Below, one piece after another: positions 26,360 through 35,261 of a stretch of DNA of 64,000 bases (the first letter of the stretch is position 1; the number at the start of each line of letters is the position of its first letter). The translations under genes were made by a program, and so were the position numbers. The stretch is taken from positions 558,001-622,000 of the forward strand of contig NZ_CP098747.1 in assembly GCF_023746535.1 (NCBI RefSeq), written 5' to 3'. Source of the stretch: Sneathiella marina. Its GTDB lineage: Bacteria > Pseudomonadota > Alphaproteobacteria > Sneathiellales > Sneathiellaceae. Under the pieces are notes generated by a model, which was given only the letters and a program-made list of their open reading frames with translations, was not told the DNA's origin and searched no databases.

Positions 26360-27381
26360 TAGCTTGCATCGAGCATACGCTGAACCGCAAGTCTGGCGCG
26401 ATCTGCCAACGCGGGGTCAATTGTGACTTCATGTGTCATCCCTTCAAGAGACTGACAGATGTTCATTAGGTTGATGCGCTGCATATGCGGGCAAAGGCTG
26501 CAAGATCGGATAAACTTCGTTTCGGGATTATGAGAAGCAATATTCTCGCCCATGGAGCATTCAGTTATCAGCGCGACTTCCTCGGGCTTGCGATCAGAGA
26601 CGTAATTTATGAGCGCTGCGGTGGAACCGGAGAAATCTGATTGCTCGACAACTTCAGGTGGGCATTCCGGATGGGCCAGCACTGTCACATCTGGATGGGC
26701 TTTACGCAGCTGAATAATTTGCGAGGCCGTAAATCTTTCATGGACTTCGCAGGCGCCTGCCCAGGTCAGAATTTCAACATCTGTTTCCGCAGCCACATTC
26801 TTTGCCAGATACTGATCCGGGATCAACAGAACCTTGTCAGCACCCAGAGATTCGACGATACGGGTCGCGTTGGCGGAGGTGCAGCAAATGTCGGATTCTG
26901 CTTTCACTTCAACGGAAGTGTTGACGTAAGTTACAATTGGAACGCCGGGATATGTTTTTCGAAGTTGCCGCACATCGGCTCCAGTGATGGACTCTGCCAA
27001 AGAACAGCCGGCCCGCAAATCCGGAATAAGGACCGTCTTCGACGGATTTAACAGCTTCGTCGTTTCCGCCATGAAATGAACACCTGCCATGACGATTACG
27101 TCGGCGTCCACTTCCATGGCCTTTTGGGCAAGCGCGAGGCTGTCCCCCACAATGTCTGAAACACAGTGATAAATATCTCGGGTCTGATAATTATGCGCAA
27201 GAATGACGGCATTTCGCTCCTGTTTAAGTTGCATAATCCGATCCACATATGGCGCGAATTCCGGCCATTCCACTTCACTGATTGCGGACGACACCCTGTC
27301 AAACACAGGGGCCATTCGATTGGCAACATCCGGTGTATATAGAAGCTCGTCTTTTTCCGGTACGACAGTGCTGGCAGACAT
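26359..27381 (-). CDS. nadA: Quinolinate synthase
   Basis: 340 residues from ATG 27381; an in-frame TTG at 27393 is less likely. It condenses iminoaspartate with dihydroxyacetone phosphate to quinolinate, using a 4Fe-4S cluster. Visible signatures: [75 protein letters not shown] and [12 protein letters not shown], which include the cluster cysteines. The leader between 27382 and 27540 carries a sigma70-type promoter and three near-identical dyads, probably NrtR operators. Confidence 0.96.
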   Translation of the reverse strand: MSASTVVPEKDELLYTPDVANRMAPVFDRVSSAISEVEWPEFAPYVDRIMQLKQERNAVILAHNYQTRDIYHCVSDIVGDSLALAQKAMEVDADVIVMAGVHFMAETTKLLNPSKTVLIPDLRAGCSLAESITGADVRQLRKTYPGVPIVTYVNTSVEVKAESDICCTSANATRIVESLGADKVLLIPDQYLAKNVAAETDVEILTWAGACEVHERFTASQIIQLRKAHPDVTVLAHPECPPEVVEQSDFSGSTAALINYVSDRKPEEVALITECSMGENIASHNPETKFIRSCSLCPHMQRINLMNICQSLEGMTHEVTIDPALADRARLAVQRMLDAS

Positions 27382-27393
27382 AGTGTATTCCAA

Positions 27394-27408
27394 TGCTCAT
27401 TATGAGTA
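27394..27408. promoter_or_regulatory. Putative NrtR operator 1 (nadA leader)
   Basis: TGCTC-attat-GAGTA, a 15-bp dyad extended by flanking A and T to a 17-bp near-palindrome (27393-27409). It lies 13 bases upstream of the nadA start, downstream of the predicted transcription start. It has the same architecture as the dyads at 27451 and 27487. Confidence 0.6.
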
Positions 27409-27449
27409 TAAATAAGGCCAAAAAAGAACGGAGAGACTCCGTCAGATTT

Positions 27450-27478
27450 ATGCTACAAATGAGCATTAAGGCTGTCAA
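27450..27478 (-). promoter_or_regulatory. Predicted nadABC promoter
   Basis: On the minus strand TTGACA (27478-27473) is followed after exactly 17 bases by TAGCAT (27455-27450), a 6/6 and a 4/6 match to the sigma70 consensus. Transcription would begin near 27443, about 60 bases before nadA. Operator 2 covers the -10 box and part of the spacer. Confidence 0.55.
27451..27465. promoter_or_regulatory. Putative NrtR operator 2 (over the -10 box)
   Basis: TGCTA-caaat-GAGCA, one mismatch from a perfect dyad of the same TGCTM-N5-GAGYA type. It overlaps the predicted -10 element of nadA, the position expected for a repressor. Confidence 0.6.
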
Positions 27479-27486
27479 GTATATTT

Positions 27487-27501
27487 TGCTCTAATGGAGT
27501 A
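27487..27501. promoter_or_regulatory. Putative NrtR operator 3 (upstream of -35)
   Basis: TGCTC-taatg-GAGTA, the third copy of the dyad, nine bases upstream of the predicted -35 box of nadA. It is also the closest copy to the nrtR stop. Confidence 0.6.
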
Positions 27502-27560
27502 TAATATTAAGTCAATGAATTAATACGATGAAACTTAAGGCGCCCCAGAAAAGGAATCAT

Positions 27561-28532
27561 TTAGCTCTGGCGAACACCTAACGCTTGCCGCTCTATCAGG
27601 ACTTCTCTTCGAAACCTGAACTGGGCAGCCGGGCGCCCTTTGACTTGCGCGACAATTTGCCCGGTTGCTTCCACAAGGCCTTTTTTCTCAATAAGCCGGC
27701 GGAAATTTTGTTTATGCAGGCGGGATCCAGACAGTGCTTCGACAACCCGTTGCAATTGCAGAAGGGTGAAAGTCGGCGGCATTAGCTCAAAGACCACGGG
27801 GCGGTATTTTATCTTGCCGCGCAACCGGCCGATGGCCGTTGCCAGAATGCGCCGGTGGTCCAGTGCCATCGGAATACCAAGTCGCTTAATGTCCAAAGCT
27901 TCGGTTTGTGTCTCGCCAACCAGGGATGCTTCATAGAGGAGTTCAAAGCGCTCCAGGACCAGCTCATCACTCCAGGGTGTTTCGCCGAGTCCGAATGTAA
28001 TCGTGGCTCTCTCCTGACGCTCTTTTTGCTGAGCGGAATTGTCAGCTTGTCTGATCCATTTTGTCAAGGCTGGGAGAATGTCCCGGTCGAGAAGATCGGG
28101 CCGGCCCTCACGCCAGTCTTCCCACGGAAAATACCGATACCAGTCTCGCCAAAGTCCGTCTTCACCTGCCGCTCTGTCTTTATATTGAACAAGGGCCAGA
28201 TATCCAACGCTGACCATTCGCGGCCCGCCGATTTGCTCGCGCGGATCGCGTCCGGCGTCGCCAAAGGTATAGAGTTGCTCAACATAGCCGATTTCCTGAT
28301 GGGTCTGTTCTTCAACCCAGGACCGAAGACCGCTTTCCAGTGTGCGATGTTGCTCTGGGTAAAAGGGGCCAAACGGCAGAACGTCAAACTGGTTATCCTC
28401 GGGAAGGAATTGATCGGCATTTTCATTGCTGCGGAGTAACCGCACATGGGGTTGTTGATCTATGATGGAAACAATGACCGCATTGAGCCCGATGGATATT
28501 TGGCTGCGCGTGTCTTCTGTTCCCACTGTCAT
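27561..28532 (-). CDS. nrtR: NrtR-type Nudix-domain transcriptional regulator of NAD metabolism
   Basis: 323 residues. The N-terminal half (about 15-170) is a Nudix-like domain of the ADP-ribose-sensing type; the canonical GX5EX7REUXEE catalytic box is not preserved, as expected for regulators. The C-terminal half carries the winged-helix signature of NrtR: VFELMPPTFTLLQLQRVVEAL, then KQNFRRLIEKKGLVEATG. NrtR proteins repress NAD synthesis or salvage genes and release DNA when ADP-ribose accumulates. Its position directly upstream of nadABC, with three repeated dyads in between, supports that role here. It also has a longer acidic insertion (GEDGLWRDWYRYFPWEDWREGRPDL) than minimal family members. 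Confidence 0.88.
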   Translation of the reverse strand: MTVGTEDTRSQISIGLNAVIVSIIDQQPHVRLLRSNENADQFLPEDNQFDVLPFGPFYPEQHRTLESGLRSWVEEQTHQEIGYVEQLYTFGDAGRDPREQIGGPRMVSVGYLALVQYKDRAAGEDGLWRDWYRYFPWEDWREGRPDLLDRDILPALTKWIRQADNSAQQKERQERATITFGLGETPWSDELVLERFELLYEASLVGETQTEALDIKRLGIPMALDHRRILATAIGRLRGKIKYRPVVFELMPPTFTLLQLQRVVEALSGSRLHKQNFRRLIEKKGLVEATGQIVAQVKGRPAAQFRFRREVLIERQALGVRQS

Positions 28533-28560
28533 CTTTCGCTCGTTACCTTTTAAACCTGTT

Positions 28561-28592
28561 GCCTTAAAATCTCAGAAGAATGAGATTTAGGC
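28561..28592 (-). terminator. Hairpin between acyl-CoA dehydrogenase and nrtR genes
   Basis: AAATCTCA (28567-28574) and TGAGATTT (28581-28588) are perfect complements with a six-base loop, and outer GCCT/AGGC (28561-28564, 28589-28592) extends the stem past a two-base bulge. It follows the acyl-CoA dehydrogenase stop by about 60 bases on the minus strand. No strong U-tract, so it may be a terminator or a structure in the nrtR leader. Confidence 0.45.
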
Positions 28593-28649
28593 AAGGACGG
28601 AAAATCAGAAGATTAAAAAATCAAGAGGGGATATCCGATGGTAGGCTGT

Positions 28650-29885
28650 TTACAATTCCACATCCCCTTTTAGCAGGCGCTGGGCGATGGTTTTGTTGAG
28701 GATTTCATTGGAGCCGTCTGCAATATTGATGATGCGCAAATATTGCCAGGCTTCCGCAAGACCGATTTCATTGGTCAGGCCCATGGCCCCGTGGGTTTGC
28801 ATGGCGCAGTCAACGGCTTTTAGCCCCACTTGCACTGAATAGACCTTGGCCATGGATAGTTCCTTGATGGCCGGGTGACCGTCATCCATGAGTTTAGTAG
28901 CATTCAGCCCCATCAGGTGGGCGGCGTGAAGCTCCGTTGCGGCTTTGGCAAGCGGGAAAGAGATACCCTGGTTTTCAGCAATGGGCTGGCCAAAAGCAAT
29001 GCGGGTCTTGGCATAATCCAGGGCCAGTTCAATAGACCAGCGGCCAAGGCCGACAGCGCGGGCGGAGTTATAAATGCGACCGAGGGATACACCGTAAAGG
29101 GCTGCGGAGAATCCATTGTCAAGCTCTCCAACCAGCTGCCAGGGTTCGACCCTCAAATCTTCAAATCTCAGTTCAGCTTCGTCGCCGCCAATATGGCCAA
29201 ACAATTTGACGACACGTTGCATTTCAAATCCGGGGGCGTCGGTCGGGACAAGGAATGCAGAAATTCCGCCTTTGCGTGCGGCTGCTTTCTGCGGGTCCGT
29301 AATGGCGAAGAGGATGCAGTAATCGGCGATCGGGGCATTGGATGTCCAGATCTTGCGCCCGTCCACGAGCCAGCCGTCGCCGTCCGGCCGGGCCCGGGTC
29401 TTGATCATGGTGGCGTCGGAGCCGGCACCGGGTTCGGACAGGCCAAAACACATGGATTTCTCCCCGGACATCAACGGTGCCAGAATCTCGTCACGGGCGC
29501 GATCGGTGACTTTTTCCAGCAAACGGCTGGGGCCAAACGCCCAGTGAGACAAGGCATATAACATCATCCAGTTATGGGGCCCGCAAGTATGGAACAGTTC
29601 TTCCCAGCAGGCGTAATAAGCCTGCATGCCCTGACCACCACCGCCCAACTTTTCCGGTACGCACATATGGTAATACCCGGCTTTCGCCGACGCCATGCGC
29701 ACCTCCGTAATCAACGCTCTCACCGGCGCGGAAAGCCGCCCATCCTCGTCATACTTCAGACGCGGGTTATCAAATAAGTCTTGAAATTCTAGATGGCGGG
29801 GGATGACTTCGGATTCGGCGAATTTGCGAATACCGTCCCGGATCTGTTTGATATCGTCGGGCAGGTCAAAAGCTATTGCGGACAT
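28650..29885 (-). CDS. Acyl-CoA dehydrogenase
   Basis: 411 residues. Signatures: MCFGLSEPGAGSDATMIKTRA at the flavin/substrate loop, VDGRKIWTSNAPIADYCIL, RIAFGQPIAENQGISFPLAKAA, QTHGAMGLTNEIGLAEAWQYLR and the C-terminal ADGSNEILNKTIAQRLLKG. It oxidises an acyl-CoA to the 2-enoyl-CoA. It sits 53 bases downstream of an acyl-CoA ligase on the same strand, an activation-then-oxidation pair. The opening (FAESEVIPRHLEFQD…) is longer than in short-chain enzymes, suggesting a medium- or long-chain or branched substrate, but this is a guess. Confidence 0.9.
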   Translation of the reverse strand: MSAIAFDLPDDIKQIRDGIRKFAESEVIPRHLEFQDLFDNPRLKYDEDGRLSAPVRALITEVRMASAKAGYYHMCVPEKLGGGGQGMQAYYACWEELFHTCGPHNWMMLYALSHWAFGPSRLLEKVTDRARDEILAPLMSGEKSMCFGLSEPGAGSDATMIKTRARPDGDGWLVDGRKIWTSNAPIADYCILFAITDPQKAAARKGGISAFLVPTDAPGFEMQRVVKLFGHIGGDEAELRFEDLRVEPWQLVGELDNGFSAALYGVSLGRIYNSARAVGLGRWSIELALDYAKTRIAFGQPIAENQGISFPLAKAATELHAAHLMGLNATKLMDDGHPAIKELSMAKVYSVQVGLKAVDCAMQTHGAMGLTNEIGLAEAWQYLRIINIADGSNEILNKTIAQRLLKGDVEL

Positions 29886-29938
29886 GTCTTTTCTTTCTTT
29901 TGTTTTTTTGTGCGCAGAGATATTTATAAATCGAAAAA

Positions 29939-31714
29939 TTACGCTGTTTTATCGACTACTATTTTCAACTCCTCAATCATGGCGTCCCGCATGACAAATT
30001 TTTGCGGTTTACCGGTTACAGTCATGGGCAATTCCGATTTGAACCGAACATGGGCCGGGATTTTATAATGGGCGATCTGACCCTGGCAGAACGCTTTGAT
30101 TTCCTCTTCGTTGCAATCCTCACCCGGTTGCAGCACTATCCAGGTGCAGACCTCTTCCCCCAGTTTTTTGCTGGGTATGCCAAAAACCTGTACTTCCTGA
30201 ATTTTCGGATTACGGTACAGAAACTCTTCAATTTCACGCGGGTACACATTTTCACCGCCGCGGATGATCATATCCTTGACCCGGCCAACGATATTGCAAT
30301 ATCCATCCCTATCAAGGACTGCCAGGTCCCCGGTCCTCATCCAGCCGTCTTCGACAATTGATTCCGCCGTTCGTTCTGCATCGCCCCAATATCCCTGCAT
30401 CACGGAATATCCACGGGTCCAGAGCTCACCCTGTTCGCCGACGGGCAGGATATTTCCGTCCTCATCGACAATTCTGACTTCCACATGCGGATGAATGCGC
30501 CCGACGGTCGTGACCCGCCGTTCGACGCTGTCCGTCGTACTGCTTTGAAATGATACGGGGCTTGTTTCTGTCATCCCGTAAGCAATTGTCACCTCGGTCA
30601 TATGCATATCGGCAATAACCTGTTTCATGACTTCGATAGGGCAGGGTGCCCCCGCCATGATACCAGTCCTCAATGAAGATAGATCAAAAGCTGAAAACTC
30701 GGGATGCTGCAGCATGCCAACAAACATGGTCGGCACACCGTACAGCGCAGTGCACTGTTCTGTGGCAATTGTTTTCAGAGTAGAGGCAGGCTCGAAGGCT
30801 TCGCCCGGAAAAACCATGGTTGCCCCTTTTGTGATGCAACCAAGGGTGCCCATCACCATGCCGAAACAATGATATAGCGGGACGGGAATGCAGAGTTTGT
30901 CCTTATCCGTCAAAGCTAGTGCTGAAGTAACAAAATTCCCGTTATTGATAATATTCTTATGGGTTAGGGTCGCCCCCTTCGGCGAGCCTGTGGTGCCACT
31001 GGTAAATTGAATATTGATGGCATCGTCAGCGGAAAGCGAATTTGTAATGTCATCCAGCACAGGGATATCGACGGCGGCACTGCCTCTGGCGACAACATCA
31101 TCGAAATTCAACATGCCGGCGCTCTGTTCCTCCCCCATTCGAATAACGATTTTCAAATCCGGTAATGTCGCAGACTTCAGGTCTCCGGCGGAACAGTTGT
31201 CAATCTCCGGGGCCAGGGTCCGGATCATCTCAAGATAATCCGATGATTTGAAAGTCGCAGCTGTTACAAGCGCCTTACATCCCACCTTGTTGAGGGCATA
31301 TTCAAGCTCTGACAATCGATAGGCGGGATTGATATTAACCAGAATCAAGCCGATCCGTGCCGTTGCAAACTGAATGAGGACCCATTCAAGGCGATTGGGC
31401 GACCAGATGCCAATGCGATCCCCTTTTTTCAATCCGAGAGTAAGCAAGCCCGCCGCCAGCTCGTCTACCAGCCGACCAAGCTCGGCATAGGTGAGGCGTG
31501 TTCCGGTTTCAGCAAAATATGCGGCCTCATGCGGACCGTAAGTTGAAACAGTTTTAGAGAACTCGGCCGCGATGGTTGACTCTATTAAAGGTGTCGTCTT
31601 CGGGCCCCTTACATAAGACAGATTATCTATCGGCGATATCAAGGCTGACTCTGATGCTTGTTCTGCTGACATTGCGTTCGCCTGTGTAATCGTCGTGTCT
31701 GTCGAGCTTGTCAT
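29939..31714 (-). CDS. AMP-forming acyl-CoA ligase
   Basis: 591 residues from ATG 31714 (GAGGA six bases upstream; an in-frame TTG at 31726 is less likely). P-loop [18 protein letters not shown], the [11 protein letters not shown] motif, [39 protein letters not shown] hinge region and the C-terminal catalytic Lys in [10 protein letters not shown] are all present. It activates a fatty or aromatic acid as the acyl-adenylate and then the CoA thioester, for the dehydrogenase encoded just downstream. The length and motifs fit medium- or long-chain fatty-acyl-CoA synthetases of the FadD/AcsF2 type. Confidence 0.9.
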   Translation of the reverse strand: MTSSTDTTITQANAMSAEQASESALISPIDNLSYVRGPKTTPLIESTIAAEFSKTVSTYGPHEAAYFAETGTRLTYAELGRLVDELAAGLLTLGLKKGDRIGIWSPNRLEWVLIQFATARIGLILVNINPAYRLSELEYALNKVGCKALVTAATFKSSDYLEMIRTLAPEIDNCSAGDLKSATLPDLKIVIRMGEEQSAGMLNFDDVVARGSAAVDIPVLDDITNSLSADDAINIQFTSGTTGSPKGATLTHKNIINNGNFVTSALALTDKDKLCIPVPLYHCFGMVMGTLGCITKGATMVFPGEAFEPASTLKTIATEQCTALYGVPTMFVGMLQHPEFSAFDLSSLRTGIMAGAPCPIEVMKQVIADMHMTEVTIAYGMTETSPVSFQSSTTDSVERRVTTVGRIHPHVEVRIVDEDGNILPVGEQGELWTRGYSVMQGYWGDAERTAESIVEDGWMRTGDLAVLDRDGYCNIVGRVKDMIIRGGENVYPREIEEFLYRNPKIQEVQVFGIPSKKLGEEVCTWIVLQPGEDCNEEEIKAFCQGQIAHYKIPAHVRFKSELPMTVTGKPQKFVMRDAMIEELKIVVDKTA

Positions 31715-31846
31715 TGGTGTCCTCAATTACTCAAATAAATGATGTGAATTTTTTATAGCTTATCCGCTATTGTTGTTATCATCAAATTGTTCAGCGGGCT
31801 TAATTCACAAGCTCATCCGTTCCTTATCTCTACCGAAGGCTTTCCG

Positions 31847-32707
31847 ATGAAAAATCATCCGCAAAATCCTGCTCCCGAGGACGCTGGCTCCCGTCGTGCA
31901 TGTCCCGCGGTTATTTGTTATCCCATAGACGATCTCCCGACTTTAAACCCCAGCTGTTTTTCGACAACTCGGGAGACCATGACGCTGGTCGATGAGGTCA
32001 TTATACCGCCCAGAGATGCAAAAACCTTTATGGTCCCAGCCGGATATTATTTCAGGATTGTCAGTTTTGAAGGACCACAAGTGGGAGACTTGAATTTATG
32101 GAATGCTCAGGATCTAGATGAAAAGTTTTTCAGTGGTAAAACACGCGCCTTGCATGGCACGCATGTAAGTGTCGGCGACCGCTTATGGAGCAACCTGCCC
32201 AACATGCGATCCATGGCAACAATTACCTATGATACACTGGACTGGTACGGATGGGACGAAGATGGCGGCAGCGTCCATGATGTTATTGGGACACGCTGCG
32301 ATCCCTATACCAATATCCTCCTAACCGGAAACGAATATCATCATTGTTGTCACTCAAATCTTATTCGCGCGATCGCATCGGAAAAAGGAATGTCGACGGA
32401 CAGTGCCGAAGGGCTTGTTCACGACGTCCTCAATGTTTTTATGTGTACTGGATTCACGCAGGATACCCATCAATATTTTATGAAGGCCAGCCCCGTGCGA
32501 CCCGGAGATTACCTGGAATTTTTTGCGGAAATTGACCTTCTTGGCGCTTTATCTACGTGTCCGGGGGGCGACTGCAGCTCTGGCCATTCGAGCGAGGAAG
32601 CACAATGCTATCCGCTCAAAGTCGAGATTTACAAGCCTGCTGAAGAAATGATCGCAAACTGGATAAAACCCACACGGTCACCCTATTCCAGAAGCCATGG
32701 ACAATAA
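31847..32707 (+). CDS. DUF1989 (urea carboxylase-associated) protein
   Basis: 286 residues from ATG 31847 (GAAGG upstream; an earlier in-frame ATG at 31787 has no site). Family marks: FMVPAGYYFRIVSFEGPQVGDLNLWNA, a cysteine/histidine cluster GTRCDPYTNILLTGNEYHHCCHSNL, VFMCTGFTQDTHQYFMKASPV, PGDYLEFFAEIDLLGALSTCPGGDCSSG. DUF1989 proteins accompany urea carboxylase or amino-acid/guanidine catabolism and probably bind a metal through the conserved Cys/His. No urea carboxylase is in the window. A PaaI-type thioesterase follows at 27 bases on the same strand. Confidence 0.85.
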   Translation: MKNHPQNPAPEDAGSRRACPAVICYPIDDLPTLNPSCFSTTRETMTLVDEVIIPPRDAKTFMVPAGYYFRIVSFEGPQVGDLNLWNAQDLDEKFFSGKTRALHGTHVSVGDRLWSNLPNMRSMATITYDTLDWYGWDEDGGSVHDVIGTRCDPYTNILLTGNEYHHCCHSNLIRAIASEKGMSTDSAEGLVHDVLNVFMCTGFTQDTHQYFMKASPVRPGDYLEFFAEIDLLGALSTCPGGDCSSGHSSEEAQCYPLKVEIYKPAEEMIANWIKPTRSPYSRSHGQ

Positions 32708-32734
32708 GAAAAATAAAACAATGTTAGGTGAATC

Positions 32735-33157
32735 ATGACAAGAACAAGAACAGAATCCAAACCCCCAAAAAAAGGCTTTTCCCTGCGTGGTAATGCAAGC
32801 CCGTTGACGGACCCGTGGGAGCCGATTTATTCCCGTGAAGAACCAGACAGGATTGATATTGGGTTGTGGCTGCGAGAGGAACATTGCAATGGTCGCGGAT
32901 TTGCCCATGGCGGCTTGATCTCGGCGCTGGCCGATAGCTGTATGGGGCATAGCTGTTTTCATGCAATGGGCGGAAAAAGAAATCTTGTAACCGTTAGCTT
33001 ATCTGTGGATTTCTTAGGTGTTACGCATCCGGGCGTCTGGTTGGAAATCAAGAGCGAGATCGTAAAAACCGGGCGTAGTCTGTGTTTCGTCCAATGTAAG
33101 GTGACTGCTGACGACATTTTATGCGCCCGGGCAAACGCAACTTTCAAGATAATCTGA
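32735..33157 (+). CDS. PaaI-type hotdog thioesterase
   Basis: 140 residues. The hotdog signature is FAHGGLISALADSCMGHSCF, where HGG and the acidic residue in ALAD line the active site, followed by VTVSLSVDFLGVTHPG and a closing strand ARANATFKII. It should hydrolyse a short acyl- or aryl-CoA. AGGTGA lies before ATG 32735. It is in an apparent operon with the DUF1989 gene. Confidence 0.85.
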   Translation: MTRTRTESKPPKKGFSLRGNASPLTDPWEPIYSREEPDRIDIGLWLREEHCNGRGFAHGGLISALADSCMGHSCFHAMGGKRNLVTVSLSVDFLGVTHPGVWLEIKSEIVKTGRSLCFVQCKVTADDILCARANATFKII

Positions 33158-33183
33158 ATGCCGAACTTGAGAGAAGGAGTTTG

Positions 33184-33375
33184 TTACTTTGGTCGAAATC
33201 TTTTCAGAAGCTCCCAAACCGGCAGAGTAGTAACACCACCAACAATACCTGCAACATAACTGGGCATTTCCCATCCCGTTAAAAAGACCCATAACAATCC
33301 GGCGAGATAACTGGCGACCAGCATCGCAACAAAGGTAATGACCAGTCGTTGCCATATGGGAAGAAGACGCTCCAT
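33184..33375 (-). CDS. Small two-helix membrane protein
   Basis: 63 residues with two hydrophobic helices, about 11-32 (VITFVAMLVASYLAGLLWVF) and 38-55 (PSYVAGIVGGVTTLPVWEL), and a basic C-terminus. GGAG lies seven bases before ATG 33375. No family recognised. It is convergent with the thioesterase gene (26 bases). Confidence 0.55.
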   Translation of the reverse strand: MERLLPIWQRLVITFVAMLVASYLAGLLWVFLTGWEMPSYVAGIVGGVTTLPVWELLKRFRPK

Positions 33376-33483
33376 TCTTTGCTCCGCTATCTGTCGTTGA
33401 TTCGAATATAATTACCTTATCATAGGTCGCGGCTGATGAAAAATGTACATCTTCTTGCCGCGTTCACCGACGAGGCCGGGCTT

Positions 33484-34128
33484 TCAATCACCCTCTCTGA
33501 TAATTGTAAAATCGCTTTCTGCCTGGCAGTTTTTTTCATACTTTTTGAAGACGGAGACAAATTTTATTATTGCCTCAGGCGATACAATTTCCGCCGGCGC
33601 CGTTATTAGCGGGTAGCGGGCCATTACTTCAGGGATTCTATTTCGAAAATCTCGTAAAACTGAAGGTCGGACAGCAACTTTTTCAAATTTGACAACGCTG
33701 ATTTTGCCTGGGTCAATTTTAAAAACCGGAGACCCTTCTGAATAGCAGTTACGGATAGCTTGACCATATGTACCTGAATCAAATGCATGGAGTGCAGAGG
33801 TCGGCCTGCGCCCATATTCACGGGAAATAAGGGCATAGTCTCCGGGCGGTACTTTTTTAAGCTCCAGATAATACGAGGCGCCGTCGGTTTCTGTGTCTTT
33901 TAGCGCGAGCTTGCGGCCCGGTGCCCGCATCCGGACCGGAGGGCCGAGGAACTTTCCGGTCTTCAAATCTACTTGGTGAATAGTATAAATATTATAATCA
34001 TGGCCAGACCAAACGGCTGGCGCAATGATGCCTTGCGGGTCTTCCGCTGAATATCGAAATTCGGAAGAAATTTCACCGGATGCACAAGCTGTCAAAAAAG
34101 CGGATAAAGCCAATAGCAAAAATTTCAT
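33484..34128 (-). CDS. Predicted lipoprotein of unknown function
   Basis: 214 residues from ATG 34128, chosen because it begins a standard lipoprotein signal: MKFLLLALSAFLTACASG, lipobox LTAC with Cys15. The mature part is beta-rich, including VWSGHDYNIYTIHQVDLKTG, VPPGDYALISREYG and two cysteines (one near RNCYSEGSPV, one near EKNCQAES) that could form a disulfide. The 'PPGDYAL' segment is seen in carrier or PEGA-like beta domains, but I cannot name the family. The gene is alone, divergent from the NMT1-like gene. Confidence 0.65.
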   Translation of the reverse strand: MKFLLLALSAFLTACASGEISSEFRYSAEDPQGIIAPAVWSGHDYNIYTIHQVDLKTGKFLGPPVRMRAPGRKLALKDTETDGASYYLELKKVPPGDYALISREYGRRPTSALHAFDSGTYGQAIRNCYSEGSPVFKIDPGKISVVKFEKVAVRPSVLRDFRNRIPEVMARYPLITAPAEIVSPEAIIKFVSVFKKYEKNCQAESDFTIIREGD

Positions 34129-34343
34129 AGAAAACCCAAAAAATAAGCAACTCCAGATCACAACGGATTGTCTTCGAGCATAGCCCTTGTGGATAAATTT
34201 TCAATCTTTCTAACCGGCTTCAATTTAGAGCTCGGCAGCATGCTTGTCTGGCTTGTGCGGTTCTTTTAACTTGAGCTTTCAAAACGGGCATGAGACCCTT
34301 CATGGAAAGAACAGGTAAGAAATACCGCGTGGGCGGAGGGAAA

Positions 34344-35246
34344 ATGGAAGGCCACAGAATGGTTCAGATCAATATCCAATTTACTTTATTCTCGGCATTC
34401 TATTCACCGCTGATTTCGGCTATTTCCGGGCATTTTCTGGAAGATGAAGGGCTGGATCCGAAATGGTCGGTTGCCAAACCGGGCACTTCGGCCATAGCGT
34501 CGTTGGAAGACGGGTCAGCACATGTGGTTCAATCGGCGCTTAGCCAGGGTTTTGGGGTACCGGCAAAGCAGCCCGCGCCCACCGTTACACATTTTGCCCA
34601 GATAAATGAGATGGATGGGTTTTTTCTAACGGGCCGCGAACCGGATCTGGATTTTTCCTGGAAGAAGCTTGAAGGAGCTTCTGTCATTCTCTTTGGCGGC
34701 GGCCAACCCCTGGCCATGTTTAAGTATGCCTGCCATAAAGCCGGCATTGATTATGACAAGATCAATGCAATTCATGTTGGCGGCGCTGCCGCAATGGATA
34801 GGGCATTTAGAAAGGGTGAAGGACATTATGTTCAGCAGCAAGGCCCGTTTCCGCAGCAGCTTAAAGCCGAGGGTATTGGCCATATTGTCGCGCAAGTTGG
34901 TACACAAATCGGGCTTTGTGGATTTTCCAGTCTTGCCGCAAAGCCGGAATGGCTTAAAACGGACATGGCCCGAGCCTTTATGCGTGGTTATCGAAAGACA
35001 AGGCAATATTTGATCGAGACGCCGGCGGCTAAAATTGCAGCGGCAGAAAAGCCCTATTTCCCGGATATTGGTCAACAAGCACTGACAGACTGTATTGCAA
35101 CTTATCAGGAATTGGGCTGCTGGACGCCACATGTGGAAATCACGAAGGAAGCCTTTGAGGCGACCCTCGATATTTTCGAGTATAATGGCACCATAGACAG
35201 ACGCCTTCCCTACGACCAGGTTTGCAGCTTACCGCCGTCTGATTGA
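34344..35246 (+). CDS. NMT1/THI5-like substrate-binding protein without signal peptide
   Basis: 300 residues from ATG 34344, preceded by GGAGGG. Periplasmic-binding-protein fold of the NMT1/SsuA/thiamine-pyrimidine type: FYSPLISAISGHFLEDEGL, GTSAIASLEDGSAHVVQSALS, VILFGGGQPLAMFKYACHKAGI, MARAFMRGYRKTRQYL. There is no signal peptide and no permease or ATPase neighbour, so it is probably a cytosolic enzyme or sensor of the THI5-like class, or an orphan. The gene is convergent with the acyl-CoA-dehydrogenase-like gene. Confidence 0.75.
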   Translation: MEGHRMVQINIQFTLFSAFYSPLISAISGHFLEDEGLDPKWSVAKPGTSAIASLEDGSAHVVQSALSQGFGVPAKQPAPTVTHFAQINEMDGFFLTGREPDLDFSWKKLEGASVILFGGGQPLAMFKYACHKAGIDYDKINAIHVGGAAAMDRAFRKGEGHYVQQQGPFPQQLKAEGIGHIVAQVGTQIGLCGFSSLAAKPEWLKTDMARAFMRGYRKTRQYLIETPAAKIAAAEKPYFPDIGQQALTDCIATYQELGCWTPHVEITKEAFEATLDIFEYNGTIDRRLPYDQVCSLPPSD

Positions 35247-35261
35247 CGTTGGCAGCCTGTT

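Noticed and set aside
28875-29561. A 228-codon plus-strand frame antisense to an acyl-CoA dehydrogenase
   Set aside because: Antisense to conserved motifs, with no ribosome site and no family resemblance.
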